Below are positions 60,101-64,000 of a DNA stretch of 64,000 bases, piece by piece (position 1 is the stretch's first letter; each line of letters starts with the position of its first letter). Origin of the DNA: DAOPZJ01 sp964587625 (GTDB lineage: Bacteria > Bacillota > Clostridia > Oscillospirales > JAKOTC01); assembly GCA_964587625.1 (NCBI GenBank), contig CAZPLU010000008.1, positions 5,558 through 69,557 on the forward strand. The letters run 5' to 3'. Under the pieces are notes generated by a model that was not told where the DNA came from, made no database searches, and worked only from the letters and a program-made list of their open reading frames with translations. The translations under genes were made by a program, and so were the position numbers.

Positions 60101-60648
60101 CCGTCGCGCAGGCGTGCGAGGGTGAGAATCTGCTGCTGAACTGGGTGGAGCAGGACAATTACCGCACGATCGCCGGCGCCGCCATCGCGTACGGGCACAC
60201 GCTGGTCTCGCAGTCGCCGATCGACGTCAATATCTCCAAGCAGTTGAACATTTTACTGACCAACATGGATATGAAACCCGACCGGATCGTCGTCGATCCG
60301 ATGACCTCCGCCATCGGCTACGGCATCGAATATTCTTATTCGGTCATGGAGCGCATCCGCCAGTCCGGGCTCGGCGGCGACAAGATGCTCTGCAGCCCGC
60401 TGATCGTGTCGCCGGGATTCGAGTGCGCAAAACTCAAGGAATGCAAAGCGTCCGGGGAGAGCTTCCCGATGTGGGGCGACCTCGCCGAGCGCGCCGTGAT
60501 GTGGGAGATGTCCACTTCATTGACCCTTTTGCACGCCGGCGCGGATATCCTCATCATGTATCATCCCGAGGCGGTGCGCGAGGTCAAAAAGGCCATCGGC
60601 GAACTGTTGGACGGCAAAAATACCGGTTCGAATATGGGAGGGAATTAA
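57139..60648 (+). CDS. acsB-acsD: Acetyl-CoA synthase fused to corrinoid protein small subunit (AcsB-AcsD)
   Basis: 1169 residues in one uninterrupted frame. Residues 1-733 are AcsB: A-cluster ligands Cys504, 507, 516, 526 (C-x2-C-x8-C-x9-C) and Cys593-Gly-Cys595, the same spacing as in Moorella AcsB. An Ala/Pro/Glu linker (about 734-772), a helical segment (about 774-809) and a second linker (810-838) follow. Residues about 842-1169 are the corrinoid Fe-S protein small subunit (FPVFAVKLGNTKAEGGTR ..., GADLISVRLDGTHPERG, DPMTSAIGYGIEYSYSVMERIR). In well-studied acetogens these are separate genes. It sits between acsA and acsC, each joined without a gap. The fusion would tether the methyl carrier to the synthase. 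Confidence 0.92.
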   Translation: MSKLICTNAIDGAVEWVVKAEMMVQKSIAEKGESCPVSFPHTNYYLPVIYSFTGKKMQTLGDLREILKDARELLPARPTDEVWLPYLGNTLDAGVAALFACEVIEACKYVIGPNPVDGIWLGAASDVIMRERGIEFVDGTAPGFAAITGAAPDNATAVKIAKELQQKNIYVFMGGSTNGKQFAEQLAEEGVQLGWETRLVPFGSDVSALIYALGFASRAALSFGGVKPGDFAANLKYNKNRIFAFVMAFGEVTPDKYAAAAGALNYGFPTVADTDIPEILPTGICTYEHVVSNVPHDQMVTKALEVRGCKIKVVDVPVPVAYGPAFEGERIRKGDVHAEFGGNKSPCFEFVTSVETDQINDGEIEIIGPDLDTVEPGTVLPLAIWVEVAGRKMQTDFEPILERQIHHLVNGAEGIWHMGQRDIVWTRVSKDGYAKGLRLRHYGDIIHARFLADYPAIVDKVKVTLITDQQEVESRLKIARKVYDERNRRLEAMTDESVDTFYSCLLCQSFAPNHVCVITPERLGLCGAYNWLDGKAAYEIDETGPNQPLKKGECLDARKGIWKGVNDYVYANSHKTVDSFSAYSVMDHPMTSCGCFEAIVAFVPECNGLMVVNREFPGETPVGMTFSTLAGSVGGGQQTPGFIGCGKMYLTSKKFVSAEGGFKRLVWMPKELKELLKNDLALRFSEMEMPELFDMIADETVATSAEEVRAYMEKVKHPALGMEDMRIYLESSDEAVTAAAPTKQTAAPAEEAPAAAENKNAEKQAPAVTQIDIDAIRAKLADEVRASVTKDVVSSIIDVLAEKFLGKAPAVPTARETAPKQAEIAAPEASAAERIAEIKSFPVRKEKCEFPVFAVKLGNTKAEGGTRTKTYTVGGETCMPFHLWEGEMPNRPLVAMEVFDVVGAKYPEALREIFKDVLHDPAAMAKVCVEQYGADLISVRLDGTHPERGNKTAHEAVELVQSVLKAVGVPLIITGHNHFEKNNEVLKAVAQACEGENLLLNWVEQDNYRTIAGAAIAYGHTLVSQSPIDVNISKQLNILLTNMDMKPDRIVVDPMTSAIGYGIEYSYSVMERIRQSGLGGDKMLCSPLIVSPGFECAKLKECKASGESFPMWGDLAERAVMWEMSTSLTLLHAGADILIMYHPEAVREVKKAIGELLDGKNTGSNMGGN

Positions 60649-61971
60649 ATGGCGCTCAACGGATTAGAGATACAAAAACTTCTGCCCAAGACCAATTGCA
60701 AGGAGTGCGGCTCCAACACCTGTCTGGCGTTTGCGATGAAGCTCGCCGCCAAAAAGGCGAATCTCTCCGAATGCCCGTATGCGTCCGAGGAGGCGAAAAG
60801 CGTTCTCGGTGCGGACAGCGAACCGCCCGTCAAGGTCGTGACGGTCGGGACCGCCAAGGTGGGGGAAGAGACGGTTTTATATCGGCATGAAAAGACGTTT
60901 GTCCACCAGCCGCTGCTCGCGGTCAATGTGGATGAGGACGCGGCAAACGCCGCCGGGGTGTTTGGCCAAATCAAGGAATACCGGCTTGAACGCGTCGGAG
61001 AGATCCTGACGCTCGGTTGCGTCGCCGTGACGCAGAAAGGCGGAGACGCGCAGGCGTTCGCGGCGTTCGCAAAAACGGCGGGCGAGGTGACCGGATTGCC
61101 GGTCATCATCCGCGCGAATGATACAGAGGCCGCCGGAGCGGCGGCAGCGGCGCTCAAGGGCACGCGAGGCGTCATCTGCGGCGTCGGTTTGCAAAACGCC
61201 GACGAAATGATGGCGATCGCAAAAGAGAATACGCATAATCTCGCGGTTGCGGCAGACAGTGTGGACGGCGTGACGCGGGCGACGGCTTATTTGAAAGACA
61301 AGGGCTTCAACGAGTTGTTGATACAGTATCAGACCGGCTCGCTCGCGGAGCAATACCAGACCAACACCATCGCCCGCCGGGCGGCCATCAAGGACAAAGT
61401 CAAGGCGCTCGGTTACGCGGGCATCAAGTTTATCGAAAAAGACGATTTGTACAGATCCACGGCGCGCGCCGTGACCGAGACGAACAAATACGGCGGCATC
61501 ATCGTGCTTCCGGCATTCAATAAAGCACAGATGGCGCTGCTGATGACGCTGCGGCAAAATATCTACACCGACCCGCAAAAACCGATTCAGGTCGAGCCCA
61601 AAATCTACGCCATCGGCGAGCCGAACCGGGATTCCGAGGTGTTTGTGACGACGAACTTCTCGCTGACATACTTCATCGTCTCCGGCGAGATTGAAAACAG
61701 CGGCATCAGCGCGTGGCTCATGGTGCCCGAGTGCGAGGGCATGAGCGTGCTGACGGCCTGGGCGGCGGGCAAGTTCTCCGGCGCGCACATCGCCAAATTC
61801 GCCAAAGAGGCGGGTTTGGAGGAGTTGGTGGACACGCGCAGGATCATCATCCCCGGCTATGTCTCTCAGATCAGCGGGGAGTTGGAAGAAAACATGCCCG
61901 GTTGGAAGGTGCTGGTCGGCCCGCAGGAGGCAGGCGATATTCAGAGCTTCGTCAAATCGGTGCTGGGATGA
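60649..61971 (+). CDS. acsC: Corrinoid iron-sulfur protein large subunit
   Basis: 440 residues, starting one base after the previous stop (GGAGGGAA upstream). The N-terminal [4Fe-4S] motif is Cys-x2-Cys-x4-Cys-x16-Cys in NCKECGSNTC ... ECPY. A TIM barrel and a C-terminal cobalamin-binding domain follow (NSGISAWLMVPECEGMSVLTAW). It binds the corrinoid that receives methyl from methyltetrahydrofolate and gives it to the A-cluster. It pairs with the AcsD part of the fusion protein. Confidence 0.95.
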   Translation: MALNGLEIQKLLPKTNCKECGSNTCLAFAMKLAAKKANLSECPYASEEAKSVLGADSEPPVKVVTVGTAKVGEETVLYRHEKTFVHQPLLAVNVDEDAANAAGVFGQIKEYRLERVGEILTLGCVAVTQKGGDAQAFAAFAKTAGEVTGLPVIIRANDTEAAGAAAAALKGTRGVICGVGLQNADEMMAIAKENTHNLAVAADSVDGVTRATAYLKDKGFNELLIQYQTGSLAEQYQTNTIARRAAIKDKVKALGYAGIKFIEKDDLYRSTARAVTETNKYGGIIVLPAFNKAQMALLMTLRQNIYTDPQKPIQVEPKIYAIGEPNRDSEVFVTTNFSLTYFIVSGEIENSGISAWLMVPECEGMSVLTAWAAGKFSGAHIAKFAKEAGLEELVDTRRIIIPGYVSQISGELEENMPGWKVLVGPQEAGDIQSFVKSVLG

Positions 61972-62132
61972 CGGTTGTTGGAAAATAGGAATTTGTAATA
62001 CGGGTGGAACGCGGATTTCACGGCGCGTTTGACAGCGGGTTATACCCCGCCCGTTTTTCAACCACTACAATTCCGTTCTTTCGCCTACCAATTCCCAATT
62101 TCAATTTTCTAACTACCACAAAGGGGCAATTC
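61972..62132. other. Gap before the RACo gene with ATTTCCA-type sequence
   Basis: 160 bases without a gene. The last part (near 62085-62120) is a CCAATTCCCAATTTCA-like run similar to those near 28265 and 46985. The acsC transcript could continue through it. Confidence 0.55.
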
Positions 62133-63998
62133 ATGGCAATCGTAACATTTTTACCGGGGAATATCACAACCGAGGTCTCCGAGGGCACGGGGTTGCTGGA
62201 TGCGGCGAAACTCGCCGGCATCCACGCCGACACGCCCTGCGGAGGCCGGGGGCTGTGTAAAAAATGCACGGTGCAGATCATCTCGGGGGAAGTGGAATTC
62301 GAAAACAACGGCGCTTTATCCCAAGAGCTGCTCAAAGACGGCTATGTGCTGCTGTGCAAGGCCAAGGTCAAAACCGGGCCGGTAAAAGTTCAAATTTTTT
62401 CCGACCGGAACGAGGAGGGCAAGTTTTCCAATGTAAAAAGCGATTTGAATCTGACGGACAGCGCTTTGTTCCCCAAACAATTAACGCCGTTGGTTCAAAG
62501 CGTTCAATTGCAAGCGCCGCCCCCCGAGCCCGCGGACGGTCTTTCGGACGCCGACCGCCTTGCCGGCGTCGCCGTTGAAAAATTGGGATTTGCGCCGCAT
62601 CTCCCGCTGGGCGTTTTGCGCGCGCTGCCCGAAACCCTGAGAGCGGAGGACGGACAGTTCACCGCTTATTATACAACGCAAAAATGTGCGTTTGTCGATA
62701 TCGCAACAGGTGGTCAGCCCGAACATTACGGCATCGCGGCAGACATCGGCACCACCACGGTGGCGGTATTTTTAGTCCGTATGGCAGACGGCGTTGTGAT
62801 CGGTTCAAAGACGGAGTATAACGCGCAGGTGCAATGCGGGCTCGATGTCATCAGCCGCATCAATTATGCCAAAAAGCCGGAGCGGTTGGAAGAACTGAGA
62901 CAAAAAGTGCTCGAGACCATCAACGGCATTATACGGGCTTTATGTAAGCCGCACGGCATCGATGCGCGCAGCATCAAAAACGCGTCGCTTGCGGGCAATA
63001 CCACGATGGTGCATCTGCTGTTGGGCATAATCCCGGAATATATCCGCCTTGAGCCCTATACGCCGGCGGTGTATGCGCCGCCGCTGTATCGTGCGCAGGA
63101 GGTCGGCATTGCCGTTCACCCCGAGACGCCGATCTACATCGCGCCGGGCGTGGGGAGCTATGTCGGCGGCGATATCACCTCGGGGCTGCTGTGCACGCAG
63201 ATTGCCGCCGAGACAGAAAGTATCTGCCTGTTTATCGACATCGGCACCAACGGCGAAATCGTGTTGGGCAACCATGACTTTTTGATGGGCTGCGCGTGTT
63301 CGGCGGGCCCGGCCTTTGAGGGCGGCGGCATCGAAAAGGGCATGCGCGCTTCCGCCGGGGCTATCGAGCGCGTGGAAGTCGACAGGGACTCCGGCATTTC
63401 CGACTTTGCAACCATCGGCGATGCGCCCGCCGTCGGCATTTGCGGTTCGGGTATGATCTCGCTGGCAGCGGGGTTGTTCGAAACCGGGTGGCTGGATCCG
63501 GCGGGTCGTTTCGACCGCGTCCGCAAGAGTGACGCCTTGCAAATCGACGGCAAAAACGCGCGCTATGTCGTTGATCATCCGTCGCGGGGCGGCAAAGGGG
63601 CGGTATATATCACGGAGGCGGACGTCGACAATTTGATCCGCGCCAAGGCCGCGATTTTTTCCGCCTGCCGCACGATGCTGGGCAAGGTCGGGATGTCTTT
63701 TGACGATATCGAAAAAATTTATATCGCGGGCGGTTTCGGACGGTATTTGAATATCGGCGACGCGAAAACAATCGGGCTGATCCCCGAGGCGCCCCGGGAA
63801 AAATATGTGTTTTTGGGCAACGCGTCCGTGTCCGGCGCCTATATGACGCTGCTGTCGCAGAGCCACAGAGAAAAAGAAGCCGAGCTCGCGGCAAAAGTGA
63901 CGTATTTGGATTTGAGCACCGAAAACGACTATATGAACGAATATACGGCGGCGTTGTTTTTGCCGCATACGGATCAGGGGCTTTTTAAAAAACCGTAG
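62133..63998 (+). CDS. acsV: Reductive activator of corrinoid protein (RACo type)
   Basis: 621 residues from ATG 62133 with AAGGGGC upstream; a longer frame from 62004 runs through repeat-like DNA and is rejected. N-terminal [2Fe-2S] ferredoxin domain with Cys36, 42, 45 and 75 (CGGRGLCKKC ... LLCKAK). After a middle domain, an ASKHA-type ATPase begins: YGIAADIGTTTVAVFLV, LFIDIGTNGEIVLGN and YIAGGFGRYLNIGDA. RACo uses ATP to return inactive Co(II) corrinoid to Co(I) on the AcsC/AcsD protein. Its place next to acsC fits this. The stop is two bases before the window end, so later genes of the cluster are out of view. Confidence 0.9.
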   Translation: MAIVTFLPGNITTEVSEGTGLLDAAKLAGIHADTPCGGRGLCKKCTVQIISGEVEFENNGALSQELLKDGYVLLCKAKVKTGPVKVQIFSDRNEEGKFSNVKSDLNLTDSALFPKQLTPLVQSVQLQAPPPEPADGLSDADRLAGVAVEKLGFAPHLPLGVLRALPETLRAEDGQFTAYYTTQKCAFVDIATGGQPEHYGIAADIGTTTVAVFLVRMADGVVIGSKTEYNAQVQCGLDVISRINYAKKPERLEELRQKVLETINGIIRALCKPHGIDARSIKNASLAGNTTMVHLLLGIIPEYIRLEPYTPAVYAPPLYRAQEVGIAVHPETPIYIAPGVGSYVGGDITSGLLCTQIAAETESICLFIDIGTNGEIVLGNHDFLMGCACSAGPAFEGGGIEKGMRASAGAIERVEVDRDSGISDFATIGDAPAVGICGSGMISLAAGLFETGWLDPAGRFDRVRKSDALQIDGKNARYVVDHPSRGGKGAVYITEADVDNLIRAKAAIFSACRTMLGKVGMSFDDIEKIYIAGGFGRYLNIGDAKTIGLIPEAPREKYVFLGNASVSGAYMTLLSQSHREKEAELAAKVTYLDLSTENDYMNEYTAALFLPHTDQGLFKKP

Positions 63999-64000
63999 GG

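Noticed and set aside
60877..62061. 394-codon minus-strand frame opposite acsC
   Set aside because: acsC is unambiguous and the antisense frame has no recognisable domain or ribosome binding site.

Overview
The window looks like chromosomal DNA of a strictly anaerobic Bacillota, most likely class Clostridia and probably an uncultured Oscillospirales-type lineage. Supporting signs are strong purine-rich ribosome binding sites on nearly every gene, housekeeping promoters close to TTGACA-17-TATAAT, a FabK-type fatty acid operon, a NifS/NifU pair under an Rrf2 regulator, and a Wood-Ljungdahl carbonyl-branch cluster. The taxonomic call is inference from gene content. No rRNA, tRNA, CRISPR array, complete transposon or integrase was seen.

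Layout. 1-5.1 kb: tail of an unknown gene, then an RCC1-repeat lipoprotein with two FtsX-type permeases and a MacB-type ATPase. 5.1-11.8 kb: an FAD/Rieske oxidoreductase, then a glycan-degradation operon (GH36, CE15-like esterase, DUF4838 protein). 11.8-19.6 kb, minus strand: a DUF255 thioredoxin-fold protein, a dense array of perfect hairpins, an orphan lipoprotein, a LuxR-type regulator, a relic of a second DUF255 gene, a tautomerase plus D-psicose-3-epimerase-like pair, and an AraC-GNAT fusion. 19.7-23.8 kb, minus strand: a metal P-type ATPase with its ArsR repressor and tandem operators, then a DUF47/PiT phosphate pair. 24-31.8 kb: membrane pyrophosphatase, cysteine synthase, HD protein, TcdA, and the Rrf2-nifS-nifU iron-sulfur block with a palindromic operator.

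32-42.2 kb holds an ECF sigma/anti-sigma pair divergent from a complete 11-gene fatty acid operon (fabH-acpP-fabK-fabD-fabG-fabF-accB-fabZ-accC-accD-accA). Near-identical ECF-type promoters (TGTAAC, 17 bp, CACTAA) face both ways, so the sigma factor probably drives itself and lipid synthesis. At 42.2-44.3 kb sits an AT-rich foreign-looking TPR protein with a HEPN-like C-terminus. A GH4 glycosidase, a 37-bp duplication and a repeat-rich spacer follow. At 47.0-51.0 kb is a giant c-di-GMP protein (degenerate GGDEF, EAL, PAS, GGDEF, HD-GYP) whose N-terminal sensor has been broken by a deletion/frameshift.

51.4-64 kb is the metabolic core: a homocysteine methyltransferase-type protein and a short MetE-like protein, two CooC-type nickel ATPases, CO dehydrogenase (AcsA), a single polypeptide joining acetyl-CoA synthase (AcsB) to the corrinoid protein small subunit (AcsD), the corrinoid protein large subunit (AcsC) and a RACo-type reactivator. 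Together they would reduce CO2 to CO, accept a methyl group on the corrinoid protein and make acetyl-CoA. The most unusual items are the AcsB-AcsD fusion, the ECF-controlled fab operon, the TPR-HEPN island and the multi-output c-di-GMP protein.
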